Assembly: GCA_021732415.1 (NCBI GenBank)
Contig: JAKFVC010000001.1
Location: forward strand, 30,001 to 94,000
Reading direction: 5' to 3'
Source: Planctomycetaceae bacterium
Lineage (GTDB): Bacteria; Planctomycetota; Planctomycetia; Planctomycetales; Planctomycetaceae
DNA: 64,000 nucleotides
Part shown: positions 44,872 to 53,086 of the stretch, one piece after another
Position numbering within the stretch: position 1 is the stretch's first letter
How the letters are laid out: the number at the start of each line of letters is the position of its first letter
The notes under the pieces: model-generated
The model's input: the letters and a program-made list of their open reading frames with translations, nothing else
Database searches by the model: none
What the model was told of the DNA's origin: nothing
Made by a program: the position numbers and the translations under genes

Positions 44872-45162
44872 CTACTCGTCACTCAGGCCGTATTTATCCA
44901 GAAACTTATCGAGTGCCGCGTCGAGCTTTTCCGGCGTGTCGTAGCTACCATCGGCGATTTCCTGCCGAATCTGCTCGATCCGCTCCTGACGCACCCCGGA
45001 CGTTCGGCTGAGCTCATCCATCATGCGGGCGGACGAGGAAATCTGCACTTCATCCTGAGGCGCCAAGGCGTCTGCCGCGGGGGGCGTCTCGACACTCGGG
45101 GCCGGCCGCGCTGCTCCGAGCGCATTCGTCCGGCCAACACTGCTGATGCCGTTCACATCCAT
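44872..45162 (-). CDS. flgM: Anti-sigma-28 factor FlgM
   Basis: A 96-residue protein. The C-terminal half (DEVQISSSARMMDELSRTSGVRQERIEQIRQEIADGSYDTPEKLDAALDKFL) is the FlgM fold that binds and inhibits the flagellar sigma factor FliA. The N-terminal part is disordered and Ala/Pro-rich, as expected. The frame is open upstream, but GGGAG seven nt before ATG 45162 (MDVNGISSVGRT) marks the start. No other flagellar gene lies in the window, so it is a lone member of the flagellar regulon. A flagellated stage of the organism is implied. Confidence 0.88.
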   Translation of the reverse strand: MDVNGISSVGRTNALGAARPAPSVETPPAADALAPQDEVQISSSARMMDELSRTSGVRQERIEQIRQEIADGSYDTPEKLDAALDKFLDKYGLSDE

Positions 45163-45891
45163 GTGGTCACTCCCTGCTGAAAAGAGAGCTTCTGTCTCGG
45201 CCCAATCTGAGTCATCCTCATCCGAGACCAGTTCATGGCGCGTATCATACCGCAAAACGAAGGTGCGATTCAACCGGGGTTGAGTTTCCGTTGACATATT
45301 GTGTTCCACAAGTTGCGCATAACAAGTGGCTGGCAAGGTGATTCGCCGCGCAGCCATACGGCGGAGGGGTGCATTGTCCCTACGTCATTACATGCATAAG
45401 CCCCAGGAGTCGCGTGGCCCAAAAGAGCGCAACTCACAACTGGAACTCTGGTTCGGGCGATATCCTGCGATCCGTTCCTGTCTGCCCGGTCCTGGCTGTC
45501 GCAGCCATCAATTGCTGCCCGACAGCGGATCGCATCCCCGATCCCATGACGTCCTGCCTGTTAAGAATTATCGGCTGTAGAGACCCCGCCGATGAACCCT
45601 GTGTGAAGAATTCTGTCCCCAATCCTCCCCATTGCCATGTCGTACCGGCTATACCGGTCCTGCCACAACGTCCTTATTCCCAGCAAGTTGTGTTTGTCAA
45701 ACGGAATCCAATCACGTGAGAAAAGTTCTCTCAGGTAGGCGCCACAGTTCCAACGATGAAGCCTGTTATGAAGAGGAAGCCGGATGTCGAATTCCTGCTA
45801 GATGCAGCAGCCGACGAAGTTTTTTAACCACGGATCGGCAGTAATTTGCTTGGCAAAGCCCAGATTCGGCAGTTTCGTAAGTACTCAGTCA

Positions 45892-45970
45892 GTGAGCGGA
45901 ATGGCGCTAGCCACCGGTTCCTCTCACCGATCACGTTGAAAAAACCGGCGGCTAGCGAAGTACCGCTCAC
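45892..45970. repeat. Imperfect inverted repeat (GTGAGCGG/CCGCTCAC ends)
   Basis: The arms 45892-45919 and 45943-45970, 28 bp with about five mismatches, share GTGAGCGG outside and GCTAGCC inside. Different in sequence from the GTAG families. Confidence 0.7.
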
Positions 45971-46078
45971 AGTTGGCGAAACCGAGTCGCACCGGCGGTC
46001 AATCAGATAAACACAGAAATGACACAATCCCACGCATTCGTGACTTCACCCACGTTTGCGACCCGACTACGCTAGAAT

Positions 46079-46106
46079 GTCGCCTGACTCTCCAGACTCA
46101 GGCGAC
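46079..46106 (+). repeat. Solitary REP-like hairpin (GACTCTCCAGACTC)
   Basis: A 28-nt self-complementary hairpin, stem GTCGCCTGA(C/G)TCT, related to the GACTCTCC family but with GTCG instead of the GTAG head. It lies 48 bp before the GTG of the DUF1549 gene. Confidence 0.6.
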
Positions 46107-46153
46107 GTGCCAACGACCTCAAAACCACTGCAATCGTTCTCGAAGGACATCCG

Positions 46154-48799
46154 GTGCGCTCAGCCCTGCTCTTCTCAATAGTCGCCGCTTCCTGCATCGC
46201 ACTGGACCCCAGTCCCGCACGCGCGGACGACGTGGCCATCACGCGTTTATCAGTCCAACCCCCCAAGCTGGAATTGCGCGGCCCGCGGTCGCAGCATGGT
46301 CTGCTGGTGACGGCAGAACTCGCGAACGGCCAGTTGCGAGATATCACTCGGGAAGCGACCTATACCGTTAAGCAACCCGAATTGCTGACCATCTCCAATC
46401 CCGGTGAATGTCAGCCCAAGGCCGATGGTCAGACCGAGATTACGATCACCTTCCAAGGGGCGACCGTCACCGTTCCAGTCGCCATTAACGGTTCGACCGA
46501 GCAGCGTCCCCCGTCATTCCGCGAAGAGATCATTCCGCTCTTCACCAAGTTCGGCTGCAATCAGGGTGCCTGCCACGGCAAGCAAGCGGGCCAGAACGGA
46601 TTTCGTCTGTCGCTACGAGGATACGCACCCGAACAAGACCACGAATGGAACACGCGCGAATTCCTCGGCCGTCGCATCAGCCGCACGGTTCCGGAAGATT
46701 CGTTGCTGTTGAAGAAGCCGTTGGGAAAGACGCCGCACGCTGGCGGGCGGTTGTTCGCCGAGAATTCCCGTGCCCACCAATTGTTGCGATCCTGGATTGA
46801 GGCCGATCTGCCTGGCCTGCAGAAAGAGGAAGCCCAGCCAACCAAGCTGGAGATTCTGCCCGGCAACCGCACCCTGTCCGTGGGGCAGTCACAAACCCTT
46901 CTCACACGTGCTCATTACGCCGATGGCACCGTACGCGACGTCACGTGGCTGAGCCAATTCTTTTCAAATGACGAGGGCATGCTCGAAGTCCTGCCAGGGG
47001 CTACCGTCAAAGCTCTCCGTGCCGGCGAAACGGCCGTGCGAGTCCATTTCCAGCAGCTTGTCGAAGTCGTCATCATTACGGTCCCGCACGGTTCAACGGT
47101 CGCTCCAGAACTCTATGCTCAACGGAACAATTCCGTCGACCAGCACGTCTTCAACAAGCTCCAACAATTGCATATTCCACCAGCCGGATTGTGCGACGAC
47201 GCCACGTTCCTCCGCCGAGTCATGCTCGATACGATCGGCACGCTTCCCACTGCCGCCGAGTCCCTCGCCTTTATTAACGATGCGGCGACCGACAAGCGGG
47301 CGAAGTTGATTGACTCGTTGTTCGATCGACCGGAGTTCGTCGACTACTGGGCTCTGCAGTTCGCGGATTTGTTCCAGAATCGCAAAGAGCGCGATCATGA
47401 CGTGCGTGGCGATAAGGGAGTCCGTTCCTTCCACGTCTGGCTGCGAAACCAAGTCGCCGCAAACCGCCCGTGGAACGAACTCGCCACGGCCGTGCTGACT
47501 GCCAACGGCAATTCGTTCGCCAATCCCCAAGTCGGCTACTACATCGTCACAGTCGGTGAGAAACGCCAAGCCGAACAATCAGAGATTGTGGATTCGGTCG
47601 CCCAGGCGTTCCTCGGGACACGAATCGGATGTGCTCGCTGTCACAATCATCCGTTGGAAAAATACACGCAGGACGACTACTACCACTTCGCCGGATTCTT
47701 CTCGCGAGTCTGGCTGGATCGCAAAGAACCCAAAGATGGCCCGACGACGCTGAGTGTCAGCAACGAGCACCTCTTCAACTTGGGACGCGAACAACAAGAC
47801 GCCGAGAAACGACTGGCCGAAGCCAAGGCCGCTGTCGCTGGCAAAGCTGGCGAAGAATTGAAGCAAGCCGAGAACAAAGTCGGCGAGGCTCAACGGCACT
47901 TGGAAGGACTCCAGAAGCGAATCGTGGAAGCGAAAGAGCGGCCCATCGGAGTCAATCAGCCGCGGACAAATCAGTTCATGACGGCCCAGCCACTCGACCG
48001 TTCCGCCGTCACGTTTGATCCAAACCAGGACCCCCGAGCTCAATTGGCCGCGTGGATGACGCGTCCCGGCAATGAATACTTTTCGGGAAGTCTCGTAAAT
48101 CGCATCTGGCGGCATTTCCTCGGCACGGGGCTGGTTGAGCCCGTCGACGACCTGCGAGCCAGCAATCCTCCCACCAATCCCGAGTTGTGGAAACTGCTCA
48201 ATCAAGAGTTCGTCTCACACAACTTTGATGTGCGGCACCTCATCAAGTTGATCCTCAATTCGCGGACCTACCAATTGAGCTCCGCCACCGTAACCGATAA
48301 CGAAACCGATCGTCGCCTGTATTCCCATTACTATGCCCGCCGTCTGCCGGCTGAAGTGATGTTGGATGCCATCAGCCAATCGACTGCGATCCCGGAAGAT
48401 TTCGCCGGCTATCCGCTCGGCATGCGAGCCATCCAGTTGCCCGATCCGCGGGTCAATTCTTACTTCCTAAGCCTGTTTGGTCGTTCGGATCGAGTGACCG
48501 CGTGTGCCTGTGAACGGAGTGGCGACGTGACGCTGCCCCAGTTGCTCCATCTGCAGAATGGTGACTTTCTGACCAGAAAGGTTTATTCTGGAGAGAATCG
48601 CCTGTCACAGTTGCTGAAGGCTCAGCCGGATAACTCGAAGGTCTTGGAAGAGATTTACTTGACGACCCTCAGCCGCTTGCCCACCGATGCGGAACGAACC
48701 GTGGTGGCTGAAGCCTTGAAGTCAGCAGACCGCGAAGCCTTGTTCCGAGACCTGTTGTGGGCGTTATTGAACACGAAAGAGTTTGCGTTTAATCACTAA
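46154..48799 (+). CDS. DUF1549/DUF1553 (PSD1-type) secreted protein with CxxCH motifs
   Basis: An 881-residue exported protein of the planctomycete cytochrome-like family. Signal MRSALLFSIVAASCIALDPSPARA. It has bacterial Ig-like stretches in the N-terminal part and around residue 240. Near residue 135 is GCNQGACHGKQAGQNGFRLSLRGY, then DUF1549 (FLRRVMLDTIGTLPTAAESLAFI, PEFVDYWALQFADLFQNR), then a second motif GCARCHNHPLEKYTQDDYYHFAGFF near 493 and DUF1553 (RPGNEYFSGSLVNRIWRHFLGTGLVEPVDD). Haem binding is plausible from the motifs, not proved. GTG 46154 with AAGGA upstream. It precedes a DUF1501 gene, the usual arrangement. Confidence 0.9.
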   Translation: MRSALLFSIVAASCIALDPSPARADDVAITRLSVQPPKLELRGPRSQHGLLVTAELANGQLRDITREATYTVKQPELLTISNPGECQPKADGQTEITITFQGATVTVPVAINGSTEQRPPSFREEIIPLFTKFGCNQGACHGKQAGQNGFRLSLRGYAPEQDHEWNTREFLGRRISRTVPEDSLLLKKPLGKTPHAGGRLFAENSRAHQLLRSWIEADLPGLQKEEAQPTKLEILPGNRTLSVGQSQTLLTRAHYADGTVRDVTWLSQFFSNDEGMLEVLPGATVKALRAGETAVRVHFQQLVEVVIITVPHGSTVAPELYAQRNNSVDQHVFNKLQQLHIPPAGLCDDATFLRRVMLDTIGTLPTAAESLAFINDAATDKRAKLIDSLFDRPEFVDYWALQFADLFQNRKERDHDVRGDKGVRSFHVWLRNQVAANRPWNELATAVLTANGNSFANPQVGYYIVTVGEKRQAEQSEIVDSVAQAFLGTRIGCARCHNHPLEKYTQDDYYHFAGFFSRVWLDRKEPKDGPTTLSVSNEHLFNLGREQQDAEKRLAEAKAAVAGKAGEELKQAENKVGEAQRHLEGLQKRIVEAKERPIGVNQPRTNQFMTAQPLDRSAVTFDPNQDPRAQLAAWMTRPGNEYFSGSLVNRIWRHFLGTGLVEPVDDLRASNPPTNPELWKLLNQEFVSHNFDVRHLIKLILNSRTYQLSSATVTDNETDRRLYSHYYARRLPAEVMLDAISQSTAIPEDFAGYPLGMRAIQLPDPRVNSYFLSLFGRSDRVTACACERSGDVTLPQLLHLQNGDFLTRKVYSGENRLSQLLKAQPDNSKVLEEIYLTTLSRLPTDAERTVVAEALKSADREALFRDLLWALLNTKEFAFNH

Positions 48800-48835
48800 C
48801 ACCAGTGTCAAACCGTCCCCAAAAAACAGACGACA

Positions 48836-48960
48836 GGCGAGCACCGTCCCGTGAGGGCGGGGGTAGGGTAGCGACTCCCCGTTCAAATCTAGAATTGAGT
48901 GAACTGGATTCATAATCAAAGTCGCAACCCTACCCCCGGCCTCACGGCACGGGGCTCGCC
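48836..48960. repeat. 40-bp inverted repeat between DUF1549 and DUF1501 genes
   Basis: The arms 48836-48875 and 48921-48960 match at 36 of 40 positions, with a 45-bp loop. Core words GGGGGTAGGG and CCGTGAGG. Falls in the 218-bp gap between codirectional genes. Confidence 0.85.
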
Positions 48961-49017
48961 AGCACAATGTGTGTTGAGATCAATACGAAATCAAAAAAAC
49001 TCCCCGTTAGGGACCTT

Positions 49018-50307
49018 ATGCTCGATATCTCATTCTCCCGCCGCAACATACTCCGCCTTGGCGCCATCGCTCCCCTGGGCTTGTCGTTGCCGCATCTGTT
49101 GTCGCACGAAGCCCAGGCGGCCGGTGGCACCAAGGCGAAGGCCAAGTCGGTCATCCTGGTCTACCTGGGTGGCGGGATGTCGCATCATGACAGCTTCGAT
49201 CTGAAGCCGAATGCGCCGGCCGAGATTCGCGGCAAGTACCAGCCGATCAGCAGCAACGTCCCCGGGCTGGATGTCGGCGAATTGCTGCCGAAGATGTCGC
49301 AGTGCATGAATAGGCTGACATTGATTCGCTCGGGCGCTCATAACAACGACCATCACGAAACGGCCACCAACTGGGTGATGTCGGGCCGGTTTGGCTCGGC
49401 GTTTGGTGACTTCCCGGCGATTGGCGCCGTCGTCGCCCATGAGAGCGGTTTTAAGGGAAGTCTGCCGCCGTATGTTGCGGTACCTCGCAACCCGTCATTC
49501 ACTTGGGAATTGGGCAAGAGTGCCTATCTCGGTGGTCGCTACGAATCGTTCAAAGCGGGTGACCCCAACGACAAGAACTTCGAAGTCCGCGATCTGACCG
49601 TCAATCAGTCGATGGCCAACGGGGCGGCTCGGCGGCAATCGTTGCTGCACGCGTTGGATGATCTCTCAACGCGAGTGAAGGGCAACGACCAGATCAACAC
49701 CTACAACGAATTCCAGCAGCGTGCGGCAACGATGATTCTGTCGCCGGAAGCCCAGGCGGCATTCAACATCAATCAGGAAACGGACGCCCTGCGCGATACC
49801 TATGGTCGTCACACTTTCGGACAGAGTTGTCTGTTAGCTCGACGCCTGGTCGAAAAGGGAGTCCGCTTCGTCACCGTGAATTACGGTGGCTGGGATCATC
49901 ACGCCAAGATTTTCGAAAGCCTCGACAAGAAGCTGCCGGAATTCGACACCGGCTTCTCAGCCCTCATCAAGGACATGGACGAGCGAGGCCTGCTGGAAGA
50001 CACGCTGGTCGTGGCGATGGGTGAATTTGGCCGCGGTCCCAAGATCAACAAAGACAATGGCCGCGATCACTGGGGCCCTGCTGCCTCAATGCTGTGGGCC
50101 GGAGCGGGCGTCAAACGTGGCCATGTGCTGGGTTCGACGGACAAAGAAGGGGCCTACGTCACCGCCCGCGCCGTGCGGCCCGCCGATGTGGCGTACACGA
50201 TTTTCGATAGTTTGGGCATCGACGGGCATAAATTCCTGCCCTCTCCCGACGGTCGGCCGATCCAGGTTCTCGACGAGGGTGAACCGATCGGCGATTTGTT
50301 TGTATAA
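49018..50307 (+). CDS. DUF1501 family secreted protein (partner of the DUF1549/1553 gene)
   Basis: A 429-residue DUF1501 member with Tat-type N-terminus FSRRNILRLGAIAPLGLSLPHLL. Blocks: [150 protein letters not shown] 49018 has AGGG upstream and fits the family better than ATG 48967. Co-oriented with the DUF1549/1553 gene and the PPC protein after it. Confidence 0.93.
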   Translation: MLDISFSRRNILRLGAIAPLGLSLPHLLSHEAQAAGGTKAKAKSVILVYLGGGMSHHDSFDLKPNAPAEIRGKYQPISSNVPGLDVGELLPKMSQCMNRLTLIRSGAHNNDHHETATNWVMSGRFGSAFGDFPAIGAVVAHESGFKGSLPPYVAVPRNPSFTWELGKSAYLGGRYESFKAGDPNDKNFEVRDLTVNQSMANGAARRQSLLHALDDLSTRVKGNDQINTYNEFQQRAATMILSPEAQAAFNINQETDALRDTYGRHTFGQSCLLARRLVEKGVRFVTVNYGGWDHHAKIFESLDKKLPEFDTGFSALIKDMDERGLLEDTLVVAMGEFGRGPKINKDNGRDHWGPAASMLWAGAGVKRGHVLGSTDKEGAYVTARAVRPADVAYTIFDSLGIDGHKFLPSPDGRPIQVLDEGEPIGDLFV

Positions 50308-50365
50308 TGAGTTCGGGCCCTGAGAACGCAGTCCCGACTGACGGGATGACGCGTTGAAATTGATG

Positions 50366-50430
50366 TAGAAGAATTCGTAAGAATTCTCGTCGTCTCAATC
50401 TGAGAATTAGAATTCTCACGAATTCTTCTA
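50366..50430. repeat. 22-bp inverted repeat (AGAAGAATTCGTAAGAATTCT)
   Basis: The arms 50366-50387 and 50409-50430 match with one mismatch and a 21-bp loop. AT-rich, unlike the other families. Confidence 0.75.
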
Positions 50431-50504
50431 TGTTGATTGCGCAACGACACTGCAGTGTTCTCAGAGTTTCTCTCCGCAGCCTGGCTGCCTTATGGAAAGG
50501 CTCG

Positions 50505-51317
50505 ATGATCATGATGGACCGTCCGTGCTCGATGACTCGGGGCGCGCAAATCGCGGCCATGGTGTGCCTGATAACCATTCCCTTGCTCGGACTGGCAGCA
50601 CGAACTCTCGCTCAGGACAAGGCTGAGGCCAAGAAGGAACCCCCTCTGGTCAAGGTTGTGGCACCGTTCGGGCTGGTGCGTGAATCCACCACGACCGTCG
50701 TCATCCGCGGCTTGAATCTCTCCGACGCGACCGAAATCCGGTTTCCCGATCTGAAGCCGGCTCCCGTGATCAAGATCAAGTCGAAGGGGGCCGCCGCGGG
50801 AGCGGATAAGGTGCCAGTTGAGAAGGTCGGCAACACGCAGATCGAAGTGGAAATTACGCTGCCCCCAGGAGCTCCGCTACGAGCCTCTCCATTCATCGTC
50901 GTCGGACCCAACGGGCAAAGCGAAGCGAAGCAGATTTTGATCCTTGATGAAACGAAGACGGTCGCCGAGAAAGAACCGAACGACGGTTTTGCGGGGGCCC
51001 AGGACATTACGCTCGGCCAGACCATCACCGGCATTCTGTCGCCCGGGCAAAAGACCGATGTCTTCCGTTTTGCCGGTAAGGCCGGCCAAAAGATTCGGGT
51101 CGAAGCGCAGGCGGTCCGGTTTGGCAGTCCGCTCGATCCCTTCCTGCTGCTCCACAACGCGGATGGTCAACTGCTGGCGGAAATCGACGATGGGCTGGAA
51201 GTCACTGATCCTGTTTTGGAGTTTACCTTCCTGAAGGACGGCATGTACTTCATTACGATCCTGGACGCTCATGAGCTGGCGAGCCCCCTTCATTCGTACG
51301 TCCTGCAAACTCAGTGA
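50505..51317 (+). CDS. Secreted PPC-domain protein
   Basis: A 270-residue exported protein. Signal helix (MTRGAQIAAMVCLITIPLLGLAARTLAQ). Residues 55-160 form an Ig/IPT-like fold (VVAPFGLVRESTTTVVIRGLNLSDATEIRF). Residues 160-270 are the bacterial pre-peptidase C-terminal (PPC) domain: VAEKEPNDGFAGAQDITLGQTITGILSPGQKTDVFRFAGKAGQKIRVEAQA and GMYFITILDAH. Non-catalytic, likely binding or anchoring. It follows the DUF1501 gene by about 200 bp, and its stop overlaps a possible upstream GTG start of the next gene. Start ATG 50505; GGAAAGG precedes it. ATG 50511 is possible. Confidence 0.75.
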   Translation: MIMMDRPCSMTRGAQIAAMVCLITIPLLGLAARTLAQDKAEAKKEPPLVKVVAPFGLVRESTTTVVIRGLNLSDATEIRFPDLKPAPVIKIKSKGAAAGADKVPVEKVGNTQIEVEITLPPGAPLRASPFIVVGPNGQSEAKQILILDETKTVAEKEPNDGFAGAQDITLGQTITGILSPGQKTDVFRFAGKAGQKIRVEAQAVRFGSPLDPFLLLHNADGQLLAEIDDGLEVTDPVLEFTFLKDGMYFITILDAHELASPLHSYVLQTQ

Positions 51318-51343
51318 TCCACGACAGACACTCCGGATACCCC

Positions 51344-52918
51344 ATGCATCTCTCGCTCACGGCTGGAGCCATCCGCACTCTGGAACTCGCCACCCGCCTC
51401 GCACGTGAGGCGGGCGAAACCGATGTGCAAGCTGGCCCGATTCTCTGGGCGATGGTGCTGCAGGAAACGCGGGCGGGTGAGCTGCTGGCGCGTTGCGGAC
51501 TGACGTGCGATACCCTATCCCCGCTGTTCGCTCCGCCCGAGGGAGGCTTCGATCCCAATCTGGTCGCGGCGGTCTCCGAAGCGCAGATTGATTCCACACA
51601 CTCTCTCTCGCCAGAAATCAGCCGCCAGCCGGTCATCCGTGACTTATTCCGCCAAGTGTATGACCAATTGGGAACACAGTTGGAAGACCGTGAAATCGGT
51701 ACCGAGCACCTGTTGTACGGACTGATCGCGGCCGAGCCGACTCTGGCGATTGAATTGCGACGGTACGGTTTGACGTTGGAATACTTGTCGCAAAAGCTAG
51801 TGGGACTCGCCCCCCTGCCGTTTGAAGTGGACGGTGACATCACCCTGCACTATCGCGAAGGCCACGAAGTCGAGAACCACGACACGCTACGCATCCTCGA
51901 TGCGGCGGCCAATCGGGCGCGGGAAGGATTGCGAGTTCTGGAAGACTATGTGCGGTTCATTCTGGATGATGCACATCTCTCCTCGCGATTGAAGAATTGG
52001 CGACATCAACTGTCACACACCCTGCGCAGTATCGCACCGCACCAACTCCTGGCGGCCAGAGAAACCGAACAGGACGTCGGGACTCAGATCCACACGCTGA
52101 CCGAGTCGAAACGGGAATCGGTGAGTGCGGTAGTTCAAGCCAATTTCAAGCGGGTCGAAGAGGCGGCTCGCACATTGGAGGAATTCTGCAAGATCCTGTC
52201 ACCCGATCTGGGACAGCAGATCGGGCAGTTGCGTTACGAAATCTACACGCTCGAAAAAGCCGTGCTACAGACACACTTCTCGCGTCAACGATTGACGGGA
52301 CGCGAACTCTACATGCTGGTCACCGAAGACCTCTGCCATCACGGTTCCGGCCCCGCCGTTCGCGGGGCTCTGGCTGGGGGCGTGGGTATCATCCAACTGC
52401 GAGAGAAGCGGTTGGGAGATCGCGAACTGGTCGCTCAGGGACGCCGTGTCCGGGAATGGACCCGCGAGGCCGGTGCTCTGTTTATCATGAATGACCGGCC
52501 CGATCTGGCGGTGCTGGCCGAGGCCGATGGCGTCCACGTCGGACAGGAAGAATTGAGCGTTAAAGATGCTCGACGGATTGTGGGACCGGATAAACTGGTC
52601 GGGGTCTCGACGCACACGATTGAGCAAGCCCGGCGGGCAGTGCTCGACGGTGCGGATTACATTGGCATGGGACCGGTGTTCGCCACTTCCACTAAGCAGT
52701 TCACTGAGTTCGCGGGCCTCGATTTTGTCCGCCAGGTAGCTTCCGAGATCAGCCTGCCCGCCTATGCCATTGGCGGGATTAATCTGGAAAACATCGACCA
52801 GGTGGTCGCCGCCGGAGCCCGTTGCGTGGCGGTCAGCGGAGCGCTGTGCGGTGCCGCGCACCCTCAAGAGGTTGCTGAGCAGTTTCGGGATCGATTGCGG
52901 GTACCGGTGAAGCCGTAG
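51344..52918 (+). CDS. thiE: Clp_N-ThiD2-ThiE fusion, thiamine phosphate synthase
   Basis: A 524-residue protein that reads as three parts. Residues 1-150: two Clp N-domain-type helical repeats (LSLTAGAIRTLELATRLAREAG, IGTEHLLYGLIAAEP), without AAA modules. About 180-315: a ThiD2-type domain (RILDAAANRAREGLRVLEDYVRFILDDAHLSSRLKNWRHQL), known from planctomycetes and cyanobacteria as an HMP-phosphate kinase fused to ThiE. About 320-524: ThiE TIM barrel with VGIIQLREK, MNDRPDLAVLAEADGVHVGQ, GADYIGMGPVFATSTK and YAIGGINLENI. It joins HMP-PP and thiazole phosphate to thiamine phosphate. The Clp_N part is unusual. ATG 51344 is chosen; GTG 51314 would overlap the previous gene by 4 nt. The stop TAG lies within the next REP. 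Confidence 0.9.
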   Translation: MHLSLTAGAIRTLELATRLAREAGETDVQAGPILWAMVLQETRAGELLARCGLTCDTLSPLFAPPEGGFDPNLVAAVSEAQIDSTHSLSPEISRQPVIRDLFRQVYDQLGTQLEDREIGTEHLLYGLIAAEPTLAIELRRYGLTLEYLSQKLVGLAPLPFEVDGDITLHYREGHEVENHDTLRILDAAANRAREGLRVLEDYVRFILDDAHLSSRLKNWRHQLSHTLRSIAPHQLLAARETEQDVGTQIHTLTESKRESVSAVVQANFKRVEEAARTLEEFCKILSPDLGQQIGQLRYEIYTLEKAVLQTHFSRQRLTGRELYMLVTEDLCHHGSGPAVRGALAGGVGIIQLREKRLGDRELVAQGRRVREWTREAGALFIMNDRPDLAVLAEADGVHVGQEELSVKDARRIVGPDKLVGVSTHTIEQARRAVLDGADYIGMGPVFATSTKQFTEFAGLDFVRQVASEISLPAYAIGGINLENIDQVVAAGARCVAVSGALCGAAHPQEVAEQFRDRLRVPVKP

Positions 52919-53071
52919 CCTGACTCTCCAGAGTCGGGCGAATTCCGGTCAACCCATTGATAAAAATCCTGCAGAGCAATCGTCGATGCAAATTCGCCAG
53001 TCGTTGGGCCGCGAAGCTCGCTCGACTCTGGAGAGTCAAGCTACAGAACCCGACTCGGAGAGTCGGGCTAC
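52915..53071. repeat. REP cluster (GTAG family), three units, overlapping the thiE stop
   Basis: Units 52915-52940 (plus), 53019-53044 and 53046-53071 (inverted), all with GTAG heads and a GACTC/GAGTC palindrome. The TAG stop of thiE is at 52916-52918, inside the first head. It separates the convergent thiE and glnD genes. Confidence 0.85.
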
Positions 53072-53086
53072 GGGCGTGCTGCGCAC

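Larger units (their letters stand above)
45163..46153. other. Gene-poor intergenic region, about 1 kb
   Basis: Divergent upstream side of flgM and the DUF1549/1553 gene. Short reading frames have no supporting start signals or motifs. It contains the inverted repeat 45892-45970 and the hairpin 46079-46106. Confidence 0.5.
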
